A stretch of DNA of 64,000 bases from Rhizobium sp. R634 (GTDB taxonomy: Bacteria > Pseudomonadota > Alphaproteobacteria > Rhizobiales > Rhizobiaceae), in NCBI RefSeq assembly GCF_002211305.1, contig NZ_LOKW01000024.1, positions 1 to 64,000 of the forward strand, read 5' to 3'. How positions within the stretch are numbered: position 1 is the stretch's first letter; the number at the start of each line of letters is the position of its first letter. Below the pieces are notes generated by a model that saw only the letters and a list, made by a program, of their open reading frames with translations, was not told the DNA's origin and searched no databases. The position numbers were made by a program, and so were the translations under genes. Positions 47,988 to 56,928 of this stretch are shown here, piece by piece.

Positions 47988-49000
47988 TGGACGCCACGCT
48001 CGCCCTTCCCCTTCTCGTCGGCCTGATTGGCGTCGCCCTGCTGTTCGATTTTCTGAACGGCCTGCATGATGCTGCCAATTCGATTGCGACGATCGTATCG
48101 ACGCGGGTCCTGAGGCCGCAATATGCGGTCTTCTGGGCTGCCTTCTTCAATTTCATCGCCTTCCTGTTCTTTGGGCTGCATGTGGCGGAGACGCTGGGAA
48201 CCGGCATCATCGATCCGGCGATCGTCTCGCCGCAGGTCATTTTCGCAGCGCTGATCGGCGCCATCGTCTGGAACGTCGTGACCTGGATATTCGGCATTCC
48301 CTCCAGCTCCTCCCATGCGCTGGTCGGCGGGCTGGTCGGAGCGGGTCTTGCCAAAGCAGGATTGAGTTCGATCGTCTGGAGCGGTCTCCTCAAGACCGCT
48401 GCCGCGATCGTCATGTCGCCGATGATTGGCTTTCTCCTGGCGCTGTTTCTGATTCTGATCGTGTCCTGGGCCTTCATCCGGCAGACCCCGTTTGCAGTCG
48501 ACCGGTCGTTTCGTTTCCTGCAATTCGTGTCGGCGTCCCTTTATTCGCTCGGCCATGGCGGCAACGACGCACAGAAGACCATGGGCATCATTGCCGTGCT
48601 TCTTTATTCCCAGGGTTACCTCGGCGGCAGCTTTCATGTGCCGTTCTGGGTCGTTCTTTCCTGCCAAGCCGCAATGGCCCTCGGCACGCTGTTCGGCGGC
48701 TGGCGCATCGTTCACACGATGGGGTCGAAGATCACCAGGCTCAATCCGATGCAAGGTTTCTGCGCCGAAACGGGCGGCGCTTTGACCCTCTTCGGCGCCA
48801 CATGGCTCGGCATACCCGTTTCAACGACGCACACCATTACCGGCGCCATCATCGGCGTCGGCGCAGCGAGGCGCGTGTCTGCCGTCCGGTGGGGGCTCGC
48901 GGGCAATATCGTGGTCGCATGGGTCGTTACCCTGCCGGCGGCGGCGATGATTTCGGCGCTTACCTTCTGGCTCGTAACGGGACTGAGCAAAGTCCTCTGA
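47987..49000 (+). CDS. pit: Low-affinity inorganic phosphate transporter
   Basis: A 337-residue PiT-family permease that moves phosphate with a cation. The signature GLHDAANSIATIVSTRVL at residues 25-42 and its second-half counterpart LGHGGNDAQKTMGII are the paired phosphate-binding motifs. About ten membrane segments are seen. It follows orfA with a one-base overlap, behind a Pho box. It is the short bacterial form, smaller than E. coli PitA. Confidence 0.95.
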   Translation: MDATLALPLLVGLIGVALLFDFLNGLHDAANSIATIVSTRVLRPQYAVFWAAFFNFIAFLFFGLHVAETLGTGIIDPAIVSPQVIFAALIGAIVWNVVTWIFGIPSSSSHALVGGLVGAGLAKAGLSSIVWSGLLKTAAAIVMSPMIGFLLALFLILIVSWAFIRQTPFAVDRSFRFLQFVSASLYSLGHGGNDAQKTMGIIAVLLYSQGYLGGSFHVPFWVVLSCQAAMALGTLFGGWRIVHTMGSKITRLNPMQGFCAETGGALTLFGATWLGIPVSTTHTITGAIIGVGAARRVSAVRWGLAGNIVVAWVVTLPAAAMISALTFWLVTGLSKVL

Positions 49001-49033
49001 CCTCGATGCCGTCCGGGGGAGACGGCGAAGCGC

Positions 49034-49351
49034 TTACGCGTCGGGCTTCTGCACCGGCTGAAACCGCCACTTCCGTTCGATCGCGGCGGCGAGGTCAATG
49101 TCGTTGCGGCGGGCGAAGAGCAGGATATGGCCGAGCAGATCGGCGGTTTCGTCGGCAAGGTCGCGGTCGAGTTCTTCCTGTGTCCGTTCCCTGCGGCGGC
49201 CTCGGCCGGTCAGCCGGTTCCAGGCCTGGGTGAGTTCACCCACTTCCTCCTGCAGCTTCAACAGAAACCAATCGGCGTCACGCTTGATGCCGTTGGCTGC
49301 CGCATAGGCGGCGGATGAGGTTTCGAACTGATCGGCGAGACGGCGCAGCAT
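49034..49351 (-). CDS. MazG-like nucleotide pyrophosphohydrolase
   Basis: A 105-residue protein with the MazG/EEXX fold: LLKLQEEVGELTQAWNRL contains the EExxE metal motif, and LADETADLLGHILLFARRND the second ExxD pattern. Such enzymes hydrolyse nucleoside triphosphates, probably house-cleaning. It is convergent with pit and lies downstream of the carboxypeptidase gene. Confidence 0.88.
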   Translation of the reverse strand: MLRRLADQFETSSAAYAAANGIKRDADWFLLKLQEEVGELTQAWNRLTGRGRRRERTQEELDRDLADETADLLGHILLFARRNDIDLAAAIERKWRFQPVQKPDA

Positions 49352-49432
49352 GAGCGTTCTCCTTTTGTTTATGGAGGAGACGCTGATTCCCGATGAATGT
49401 CCAGAGTGGCCCTGTCTAGGCTACCGCGGCAA

Positions 49433-50731
49433 TCAGCCGTGGTCCGGCAGCAGCATGCAGTCATAGGAGCGCTGCTTCAGGGCATCGCAGGCAGACAGCG
49501 CGGCGTCCTTGCTGGCGAAGCCGACGAAGCGGGCGCGGTAGATCCTGTTCGCCCCCTGCCCGACAGCCTCTGTATAGGGCGAAGCGGAAACGAGCGGGGC
49601 GCCGCCTTCCGACTGCGCCTGGGCGAGAAGAGCCCGCGCCGCATCGGCGCTGGGTGCGGCCGAGATCTGGATCTGCCAGTTTCCACCGGCCTTTTCCGCC
49701 GAGGTCTTCGGAGCCTTGCCGGCATTCAGGATCTCGTCCATCGCGGTCGGACGTTCGAGCGGCACGACGGCATCATCAGCGTAAGCCAGGCTTTCGGGGG
49801 CCATGTTCTTCGGCGCGATCTCGATGGTCGAGCGCGGCGCGTTTGCCGGCACAGGAACATCGGAGGCCTCTGCCGCCGACGCGACTTCGACAGGCTCCTT
49901 CGCGCCGACGCTCGCAACCAGCCTGGCGCCGCCGGAGGAGGAAGCGCGGCCGAGATGGCGGTCGAGCAATGCCGCCATCTTGTCGTCGCGGCTTCGGGCA
50001 GTGCGGCCGCCGAGCACGACGCCGACGACACGGCGGTTGCCGTCCTTGACGGCGCTGACGAGGTTGAAGCCGGAGGCATTGGTGTAACCGGTCTTGATAC
50101 CGTCCATGCCCTGATAGCGATACATGAGATTATTGTGGCCGCGGACGGTCCGGCCGCGGAAATTGAAGCTTGCCGCCGAGAACAGCCGATACTCGTTCGG
50201 ATAGTTCTTCATCAGCGCCACGGCGAGCGTCGACATGTCGCGCGCCGTCGTCACCTGGCGCGAATTCGGCAGGCCGGACGCGTTGACGAAGACGGTGCGG
50301 CTCATGCCGAGCTGGCGGGCCTTCGCCGTCATCATCCGGGCAAAGCCGCTTTCCGAACCGCCGAGCTTCTCGCCCATGGCGGCGGCGGCATCATTGGCGG
50401 ACTTGACGATCATGCCATAGACCGCTTCGCGCACGGTGATCGTGCCGCCCGCCTTGACGCCAAGCTTGGTCGGCGGGCGCGCCGCGGCGTATTTCGACAT
50501 CTTGATCGGCGTATCCCAGCTGATCTTCCCGCGCTTCAACGCCTCGAAGGTGAGATAGAGCGTCATCATCTTCGTCAGCGAGGCGGGGTGGTTCAGCGTG
50601 TCGGCGTTCTCGGCGGCAAGGACCTTGCCGGTGCGGGCATCGAGGATCAGCGAAGCGCTGCCGGCAAGGGCGGCAAGTGGCGCCGAAACGGCAAGCGTTA
50701 CGGTCAAAACAGCCGCCAAAAGCTTTCTCAT
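49433..50731 (-). CDS. D-alanyl-D-alanine carboxypeptidase with SPOR domain
   Basis: A 432-residue serine-type penicillin-binding protein of the peptidase S11 group, trimming the stem peptide of peptidoglycan in the periplasm. The signal peptide ends AALAG. The active site is SLTK (Ser51, Lys54), then SANDAAAAMGE and KTGYTNASGFNL. The C-terminal 80 residues (GGNWQIQISAAPSADAARALLAQAQ) are a SPOR domain that binds denuded glycan at division sites. The start is at the signal peptide; the frame to 50800 is upstream sequence. Confidence 0.93.
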   Translation of the reverse strand: MRKLLAAVLTVTLAVSAPLAALAGSASLILDARTGKVLAAENADTLNHPASLTKMMTLYLTFEALKRGKISWDTPIKMSKYAAARPPTKLGVKAGGTITVREAVYGMIVKSANDAAAAMGEKLGGSESGFARMMTAKARQLGMSRTVFVNASGLPNSRQVTTARDMSTLAVALMKNYPNEYRLFSAASFNFRGRTVRGHNNLMYRYQGMDGIKTGYTNASGFNLVSAVKDGNRRVVGVVLGGRTARSRDDKMAALLDRHLGRASSSGGARLVASVGAKEPVEVASAAEASDVPVPANAPRSTIEIAPKNMAPESLAYADDAVVPLERPTAMDEILNAGKAPKTSAEKAGGNWQIQISAAPSADAARALLAQAQSEGGAPLVSASPYTEAVGQGANRIYRARFVGFASKDAALSACDALKQRSYDCMLLPDHG

Positions 50732-51047
50732 GCACTTCCCCTCAATGCGCTGGCTCTCGATAAGACCGGCACTTGTGCCGTAATGTGACAGAAGCCGCAA
50801 GTTTGGCGCGACTTTGAGGCAACGCCTACTAATTTTCTAGTCTTTTCATCGTCTTGGTTAACAAGGCATGAAAAAACCTGTGCTCTATCGGGATTCAGCA
50901 AGGCTTAAGTCGCCCCTGCTAGTTTCGGCAAACCTAAAGCATTTTCCAATTTCTCCAAGCCGAAAATGCTCTCACTTCGTTTCACGCATTCCGGACGTAA
51001 AGCCGCTGCGCATTTTTGCTGGAATTGCTCAAATGGGCGGACGCCGC
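50732..51047. other. Divergent gap with one inverted repeat
   Basis: The gap before the deacetylase gene has an inverted repeat AGCATTTTC / GAAAATGCT (50938-50970), of a kind common between rhizobial genes. No supportable gene is seen. A frame extending the deacetylase back to 50868 runs through the repeat and lacks a start context. Confidence 0.5.
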
Positions 51048-52085
51048 ATGACGGGACAATGGAAGCGACTGGCAAAGCGGGCGGCGATCGGCGCCGGGCT
51101 GGAGGCGTCTTGGCTCCTCGCCTCGGCCGGCCGGATGCGCGCGGCGCGCGGGCGCGGCGTCGTCTTCACGCTGCATCATGTCCGTCCGCACGCGCCCCAG
51201 GCTTTCGAGCCGAACGCGCATCTCGAAATCACGCCTGGCTTTCTCGATGGCGCGTTGCGGCAGCTGAGGCGGGACGGCTATCGCTTCGTGCCGCTCGATG
51301 CGCTGCCGGCATTGCTGGCGGAGCCTGAGGGTGCACGGCCGTTCGCGGCCTTTACGCTCGATGACGGATACCGCAATAATCTGGAGCACGCGCTGCCGGT
51401 CTTCGAGCGGCATCAGGCGCCGTTCACGGTGTTCGTCGCCGAAGGGTTTGCCGAGGGCTCGCACAGCATCTGGTGGGAGACGCTCGCCATCCTGCTGCGC
51501 CAGGCGCCGGAGCTGCGTTTCGATTTCGGTCGCGGCAAGGAGCGTCTGGCGCTCGACAGCCCGCAGCAGCAATGGAATGCCTTCGACCGTTTCGCCGCCT
51601 ACATTCATCGCTCCGACGAAGCGTCCGCCGTCGTCGCCATCGACCTGCTGGCGCGGGAGAACGGCATCGAGCCGACGGATATCACGCGCGATCTGGTGAT
51701 GGGTCCGGGCGAATTGCAATGGCTCGCCGTGCGACCGCTTGCAGCGCTCGGCGCCCATACGATCAGCCATCGGGCGCTCGCCCGCCTGCCAGAAGCCGAA
51801 GCGAGGATCGAGATGCAGGTGTCGGCCGATTATATCGAGGCGCTGACCGGCATTCGCCCGACGACGATCGCCTATCCCTACGGCACGCCTGAGGCCGCGA
51901 CCGGCCGCGAGGCGCGGATTGCCGGCAATCTCGGCTTTACGGTCGCCGTCACCACCCAACCGGGGCTACCGGCTGTCGGCCGGACGGCCTATCTGCCGCG
52001 CATTTCGCTCAACGGCTTCTACCAGAAGCGACGCTACGTCTCCGCACTCGCCTCCGGCATACCGCTGAAGCTCATGGGCCGGTAA
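51048..52085 (+). CDS. Polysaccharide deacetylase (NodB-like)
   Basis: A 345-residue carbohydrate esterase family 4 protein. Motif 1 is FTLDDGYRNNLEHALPVFERHQAPFTVFV, whose two Asp are the base and metal ligand. Motif 2, HTISHRALARL, supplies the two His. YPYGTPEAATG is the motif 3 region. The family deacetylates N-acetyl sugars; the substrate here is unknown. There is no clear signal peptide. The start could also be 51033; I chose 51048 because GGCGGA precedes it. Confidence 0.88.
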   Translation: MTGQWKRLAKRAAIGAGLEASWLLASAGRMRAARGRGVVFTLHHVRPHAPQAFEPNAHLEITPGFLDGALRQLRRDGYRFVPLDALPALLAEPEGARPFAAFTLDDGYRNNLEHALPVFERHQAPFTVFVAEGFAEGSHSIWWETLAILLRQAPELRFDFGRGKERLALDSPQQQWNAFDRFAAYIHRSDEASAVVAIDLLARENGIEPTDITRDLVMGPGELQWLAVRPLAALGAHTISHRALARLPEAEARIEMQVSADYIEALTGIRPTTIAYPYGTPEAATGREARIAGNLGFTVAVTTQPGLPAVGRTAYLPRISLNGFYQKRRYVSALASGIPLKLMGR

Positions 52086-52090
52086 AGCTG

Positions 52091-52711
52091 TCAGGGATAC
52101 ATTCTCACCTTTTCCCATTCGCCTTCCGGCGACGGCCGGCGGAATTCGATGCGATCGTGCAGGCGGAATTTCTGGTCCTTCCAGAATTCGATCGAGGTCG
52201 GGCAGATGCGGAAACCGGACCAGTGGGCGGGGCGGGGAATATCGCCGATGGCATAACGCGCGGTATATTCGGCCACGGCCTTCTCCAGCGCAAACCGGCT
52301 TTCGAGCGGGCGGGACTGTTTGGAAGCCCAGGCGCCGATGCGGCTGCCGCGGGCGCGCGTTTTGAAATAGGTGTCCGCCTCGGCATCGGTCACTATCTCG
52401 ACCGGGCCGCGCAGCCGCACCTGGCGGCGCAGGCTTTTCCAGTGGAAACACATGGCCGCTTTTTTCTGCCCCAAGATTTCACGACCTTTCTGGCTCTCGA
52501 AATTGGTGTAGAAGACGAAACCGTCGTCATCGAATCCCTTCAGGAGAACCATGCGGACATTGGGAAGACCATCCTCATCGACCGTCGCGAGCGCCACGGC
52601 ATTGGGATCGTTGGGCTCGGAAGCCTCCGCTTCTTTCAGCCATTCGGCAAAAAGCTTGAAGGGCTCGCCACTTTCGGTAAAGTCACCGCTTGTTAACTCG
52701 TTTGCCGACAT
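52091..52711 (-). CDS. pdxH: Pyridoxamine 5'-phosphate oxidase
   Basis: An FMN enzyme that makes pyridoxal phosphate from pyridoxine or pyridoxamine phosphate. The 206-residue protein has FMN-binding NVRMVLLKGFDDDGFVFYTNFESQKGREI and KAAMCFHWKSLRRQVRLRGPVE. The C-terminal WSGFRICPTSIEFWKDQKFRLHDRIEF is the conserved PNPOx tail. Length is normal. It is divergent from the surface lipoprotein gene. Confidence 0.96.
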   Translation of the reverse strand: MSANELTSGDFTESGEPFKLFAEWLKEAEASEPNDPNAVALATVDEDGLPNVRMVLLKGFDDDGFVFYTNFESQKGREILGQKKAAMCFHWKSLRRQVRLRGPVEIVTDAEADTYFKTRARGSRIGAWASKQSRPLESRFALEKAVAEYTARYAIGDIPRPAHWSGFRICPTSIEFWKDQKFRLHDRIEFRRPSPEGEWEKVRMYP

Positions 52712-52776
52712 ATTAGCTCAAATGCCCCGGATTGTTCAAAAATCGCCCAGCTTTTCATAACTGGACAGGATGCAGG

Positions 52777-53235
52777 GTGGAAGTCATAGCAAAGTCATAT
52801 CGCCATACAAAGGCCCTGCGGCGACGCAGCAGCGCGTTCCTGGTCATGGGCATCGCGATGCTGTCGCTTTCCGGCTGCCTTGCCGGCGGAATGGATTTTC
52901 TGAGCGAAGCCAAGGTCGACCGGTCGGTGGCAACCGGAACCGTGCCGCAGACGCCGCCGAGCACCGATACGCTCTCCGATGAAATGACCGTGCGCAACGC
53001 CGTGACTTCGGCCGACGTGCATAAGCTCGAAGGCCAGCCGCTCCCCTGGGCGAATGCATCGACGGGCAGCGCCGGCGTCATCGATACGATCGTAGAGAAC
53101 AATGAATCCGGCCAGGTCTGCCGCCAGTTCCGCACGACGCGCCATTCCTATGTCGGCATCGCCAAATTCTACGGCAAGACCTGCCTCGTCGGCGGCGGCA
53201 ACTGGCAGCTCCTGAGTTTCCAGCCGGAAAGCTGA
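52777..53235 (+). CDS. RT0821-type surface lipoprotein
   Basis: A 152-residue exported lipoprotein. The signal region FLVMGIAMLSLSGCLAGG has a lipobox LSGC. The mature part ends GQVCRQFRTTRHSYVGIAKFYGKTCLVGGGNWQLL, the 17-kDa surface antigen-like (RT0821/Lpp0805) C-terminus with two Cys. The start is a GTG at 52777 with GCAGG upstream; an ATG at 52732 would lengthen the signal. Function unknown. Confidence 0.84.
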   Translation: MEVIAKSYRHTKALRRRSSAFLVMGIAMLSLSGCLAGGMDFLSEAKVDRSVATGTVPQTPPSTDTLSDEMTVRNAVTSADVHKLEGQPLPWANASTGSAGVIDTIVENNESGQVCRQFRTTRHSYVGIAKFYGKTCLVGGGNWQLLSFQPES

Positions 53236-53582
53236 TCCATCCGGACAACCGAGTCCCGGAAGCGGACCCCGCCCCTGCTGCACAAGCAAAGCCCTGCAGC
53301 GGTTTTGCGCGCCTGGATGAATCACCGCGCTCTGGAAGTTAACGGCCGGTCGCATTCTGCCGAATGCTTAGCAAAGAGCTAACCATTCGGGGCAAAACAT
53401 CTCCTATCTCCCAGCAAAAAATAAGAAGTGATTAGCAACTCGGCCGCACGATCAGAGTTGAGAATGGCTCGCTCTGCTTTCGCGGCGGTTGGCGGCTGAC
53501 GAGTTGATATCGGACTTTTGATATTGGGCGGGGATGCCAGGCAAGGACATGGGCCTGCCGCATCACAACACCGGCGGTTTAC
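53236..53582. other. Non-coding gap before the DnaJ-type gene
   Basis: No supportable gene. It holds a well-formed hairpin at 53360-53390: CCGAATG-TTAGC pairs with GCTAA-CATTCGG around AAAGA with one mismatch. An AT-rich stretch follows (53405-53440). A promoter for the DnaJ-type gene is probably here but not resolved. Confidence 0.5.
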
Positions 53583-54767
53583 ATGCGCGATCCTTATAAG
53601 ATTCTTGGCGTCAAGCGCGACGCGGCGGCAGACGAGATCAAGGCGGCCTGGCGCAACATGGCCAAAGCCGTCCATCCCGATCACAACAGGGACGATCCGA
53701 CGGCGGCCGCCCGGTTCGCCGAGATCGGCCGAGCTTACGAGACGCTGAAGGATCCGCGCAAGCGCAGCCTGTTCGACAACGCCGTGCGCATGGCGGAAGC
53801 CAAGAAGCAGGAACAAACGATCATGCAGCAGCGCCAGGCTGCGCGCGAAGCCGCCGTCCGCGCCAAGGCGGCGCAGGCCAATGCCGAGCGGGTGATGGAA
53901 GAGCTGGCGCGCGCCGCCCAGAAAGCTGCCGCCGACAGTTCCAGGCAGCAGGCTGACTCCGGCGAAGCGGCTGAAGAGATGGTGGAGCGGATCTTCGGCG
54001 CGCGGGCGGCTGCCGGCGGCCAGGCGCAGAGCCGTGCCCAGCAGGCCCGCTATCAGCAGGCCCCGCAGCAGCAGGCACAGGGCCAGACACAGGCCGAGGC
54101 CGACAAGCGCCCGGACGGCGATGGCGCCGAGAGCGACATGAAGGGCGACGGCGAGCCGGGCGACACCGCTACCAATGGCGGCGCCAACCTGTCGCTGCCG
54201 CTCAGCATCCTGACGTCGCTGGTACGCCGTTTCACCGGCGCCAAGGATGCCGCTGCCGAAAAGGCGCCCGACGAGGTGGCGACGGCGACGGTCACGATCG
54301 ACGACGTTCTCAAGGGCGGCTGGGTTACCGCCTCGCTGCCGGAGGGGCGTGAAATCGGCTTCGCCTTGCCGGCCGGCACAACGGATGGCCATGAGGTGCG
54401 GCTCAAGGGACAGGGCTTCAAGCTGCCGGGCATGCAGCGCGGCGACGCCGTCATCGCCATCCGCATCGCGCCCGATCCGCGTTTCACGGTCGACGGTTTC
54501 GATCTGCACGCCGTATTGCCGCTCAGCATCGAAAATGCCGTGCTCGGCACCGAGGCTGATATCAATGGGCCGAACGGGCCGCTGAACGTGACGGTCCCCG
54601 CATGGTCCGGCTCGGACAAGACGATCCGGATTGCCGGCCAGGGTTTGCCGCAGGAAGAAGGCGGAAGAGGCGATCTGGTCGTCGAATTGCGCATAATGCT
54701 GTGGGAAAAACCCGACGACAAAGTCACCGATCTCATGAGGAGCATGCGCGAAGGCCTGTTCCTGTGA
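53583..54767 (+). CDS. DnaJ-type co-chaperone (CbpA-like)
   Basis: A 394-residue Hsp40. The J domain (residues 1-70) has the HPD motif at 31-33, which stimulates DnaK. Residues 75-200 are a long Ala/Gln-rich linker (QAQSRAQQARYQQAPQQQAQ). The C-terminal 170 residues form the substrate-binding DnaJ_C domain (VTIDDVLKGGWVTASLPEGREIGFALPAGT). There is no cysteine-rich zinc finger, so it is the type II class. It is a second co-chaperone, not the housekeeping dnaJ. Confidence 0.92.
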   Translation: MRDPYKILGVKRDAAADEIKAAWRNMAKAVHPDHNRDDPTAAARFAEIGRAYETLKDPRKRSLFDNAVRMAEAKKQEQTIMQQRQAAREAAVRAKAAQANAERVMEELARAAQKAAADSSRQQADSGEAAEEMVERIFGARAAAGGQAQSRAQQARYQQAPQQQAQGQTQAEADKRPDGDGAESDMKGDGEPGDTATNGGANLSLPLSILTSLVRRFTGAKDAAAEKAPDEVATATVTIDDVLKGGWVTASLPEGREIGFALPAGTTDGHEVRLKGQGFKLPGMQRGDAVIAIRIAPDPRFTVDGFDLHAVLPLSIENAVLGTEADINGPNGPLNVTVPAWSGSDKTIRIAGQGLPQEEGGRGDLVVELRIMLWEKPDDKVTDLMRSMREGLFL

Positions 54768-54888
54768 AATTTTTATGACATTCGCACCCTTTGTTACGAT
54801 ACCTAACAGTTGATGATCTCGGCCAAGCTTGAACCGATTAACGGCCTATGCCATAGGCAGGATCGATCAGATTCCTAGGGAGCGAAAT

Positions 54889-55707
54889 ATGGCTCAAGCA
54901 TCCGGCCTCATGGCAGGCAAACGCGGCGTCATCATGGGTGTCGCCAACAATCGTTCGATTGCGTGGGGTATTGCCAAGGCCATTCATGCACAGGGCGGAG
55001 AGGTCGCGTTCACCTACCAGGGCGATGCGCTGAAGAAGCGCGTCGAGCCGCTCGCGGCTGAAATCGGCGCGACGCTCGTCGGCCACTGCGACGTCGCCGA
55101 CGAATCCACCATCGACGAGGTTTTCGCAAACGTCGAAAAGCTGTGGGGCAAGATCGACTTCCTCGTGCATGCGATCGGCTTCTCCGACAAGGACGAGCTG
55201 ACCGGCCGCTATGTCGACACCTCGGCCGACAACTTCGCCAAGACGATGCAGATCTCCGTCTATTCCTTCACCTCGGTCGCACGCCGCGCCGAGAAGCTGA
55301 TGACGGAAGGCGGTTCGATGCTCACTCTCACCTATTACGGTGCGGAAAAGGTGATGCCGAACTATAATGTCATGGGCGTCGCCAAGGCCGCGCTCGAAGC
55401 CAGCGTCAAATACCTCGCCGTCGACCTCGGGCCGCAGAACATCCGCGTCAACGCCGTGTCGGCCGGACCGATCAAGACGCTCGCCGCCTCGGGCATCGGC
55501 GATTTCCGCTATATTCTGAAATGGAACGAGTACAATGCGCCGCTGCGCCGTACCGTCACCATCGAGGAAGTCGGCGATGTCGGCCTCTATCTCCTCTCCG
55601 ATCTGTCGCGCTCCGTCACCGGCGAAGTTCACCACGCCGACAGCGGTTATCATGTCATCGGCATGAAGGCGGTCGACGCACCCGATATTTCGGTCGTCAA
55701 GGACTGA
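54889..55707 (+). CDS. fabI: Enoyl-[acyl-carrier-protein] reductase (NADH)
   Basis: The last reductive step of fatty-acid elongation and the target of triclosan. The 272-residue SDR protein has GVANNRSIAWGIAKAIHAQG as the NADH fold, TYYGAEKVMPNYNVMGVAKAAL with the Tyr and Lys of the active site, and SAGPIKTLAASGI. The start is set by the conserved head AQASGLMAGKRGVIMG and a GGGAG ribosome site. It lies 121 bp after the DnaJ gene and 26 bp before a phosphatase gene. Confidence 0.96.
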   Translation: MAQASGLMAGKRGVIMGVANNRSIAWGIAKAIHAQGGEVAFTYQGDALKKRVEPLAAEIGATLVGHCDVADESTIDEVFANVEKLWGKIDFLVHAIGFSDKDELTGRYVDTSADNFAKTMQISVYSFTSVARRAEKLMTEGGSMLTLTYYGAEKVMPNYNVMGVAKAALEASVKYLAVDLGPQNIRVNAVSAGPIKTLAASGIGDFRYILKWNEYNAPLRRTVTIEEVGDVGLYLLSDLSRSVTGEVHHADSGYHVIGMKAVDAPDISVVKD

Positions 55708-55732
55708 TTTCTCCATAAACGGAGCCGAGACC

Positions 55733-56323
55733 GTGCTTATCTACGTGATCAGACACGGCCAGACCGACTGGAATGCCGAGCGCCGCCTGCAGGGTCAGAA
55801 GGACGTTCCGATGAATGCCGTCGGCCTCGAACAGGCCCGGCAAAACGGCATTGCACTTGCGGAGATCCTCGGCGACACGGTCGGCGAATTCGATTTCGTC
55901 GCAAGCCCGCTCGGGCGGACGCGCGCGACCATGGAGATCATGCGCGCTGCGATGGGCCTGCCCCCCCTCGCCTACCGCACCGACCCCAGGTTGGTGGAGA
56001 TATCCTTCGGCGACTGGGAGGGCTCGACGCTCAAGGAATTGAAGGCGACGCAGCGCGAACGGGTGGCGGAGCGCAACGCCTCGAAATGGGATTTCATCCC
56101 TCCGGGCGACGACGCGGAAAGCTATGAAATCCTGTCGTGGCGCACCGGCTCATGGCTGAGTTCCGTCGATCGTCCGACCGTCTGCGTGACGCACGGGGGC
56201 GTCATCCGCACGCTGTTCCAGACGATCGCCGATTTGCCAAAGAGCACCGCTGCCGAAGGCGGGATCCCGCAGGATCAGATCGTCAGGATCGACACCAGCG
56301 AGCGGACGATCGTCTGGCTGTAG
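55733..56323 (+). CDS. Histidine phosphatase family protein
   Basis: A 196-residue phosphoglycerate mutase-like protein. LIYVIRHGQTDWNAERRLQGQ carries the catalytic RHG, and VCVTHGGVIRTLFQTI the second His. The middle has FGDWEGSTLKEL. It should remove or transfer phosphate on a small molecule; the substrate is not clear. The start is a GTG with GGAG upstream. It follows fabI in what is probably one operon. Confidence 0.9.
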   Translation: MLIYVIRHGQTDWNAERRLQGQKDVPMNAVGLEQARQNGIALAEILGDTVGEFDFVASPLGRTRATMEIMRAAMGLPPLAYRTDPRLVEISFGDWEGSTLKELKATQRERVAERNASKWDFIPPGDDAESYEILSWRTGSWLSSVDRPTVCVTHGGVIRTLFQTIADLPKSTAAEGGIPQDQIVRIDTSERTIVWL

Positions 56324-56422
56324 TCGTCATCCCAGATTGTGCAGCTGTTTCGGGACGATAAGATGCGGGGCAAAGGAAAGCACGCCGCATAACCCTACGC
56401 GACGCGCCTCCGTCAGGCCCGC

Positions 56423-56683
56423 CTACTTGACGATATCGAGATCGTTGATGACGCGCTTTCCGTCAACTTCGGTATAGAAGACGATCACCTTCACGCCGGC
56501 TTCGAGACCGTCGAAATTGAATTCCTCGGGCGCCTGATAAGTCTTGCCGTCATCGAGCGTCAGCACGAGATTGGCCGTATCGACCTTCTTGATCGTCGCC
56601 TCCACATCCGCGCTCTCGGCAAAGCCGCTCATCGGCGACAGGAAACTTGCTGTAGCCAAAAGCGTGGCGACGACGAAACGCAT
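56423..56683 (-). CDS. DUF1344 small exported protein
   Basis: An 86-residue protein with a signal peptide (FVVATLLATASFLSPMSGFA) and a small beta barrel: ADVEATIKKVDTANLVLTLDDGKTYQAPEEFNFDGLEAGVKVIVFYTEVDG. The DUF1344 family is found in Rhizobiales and has no known role; the pattern resembles an OB-like fold. AAAGGA precedes the ATG; an upstream ATG (56728) adds a charged tail and is not preferred. Confidence 0.85.
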   Translation of the reverse strand: MRFVVATLLATASFLSPMSGFAESADVEATIKKVDTANLVLTLDDGKTYQAPEEFNFDGLEAGVKVIVFYTEVDGKRVINDLDIVK

Positions 56684-56928
56684 GGCGACAATCCTTTTGA
56701 AACGCTGCACGAGTACATGACCGGCCACACATAAGCTCCTGAATATGGCGAAAATTGCCCGTAAGAATGGCTTTTCCCGCCCAATTGATGAATAGGATTT
56801 TAAATATAATCAAGACAGTGCGTTAACCGTGTCTTTTTCCTCCTCCCCGAACTGTCCGGCATCGAATGCGGGCAAGCGTAAATTAACTCTCGGGCCCTAC
56901 AGTTGCTGGCGAACACGAGGGTCTTATC

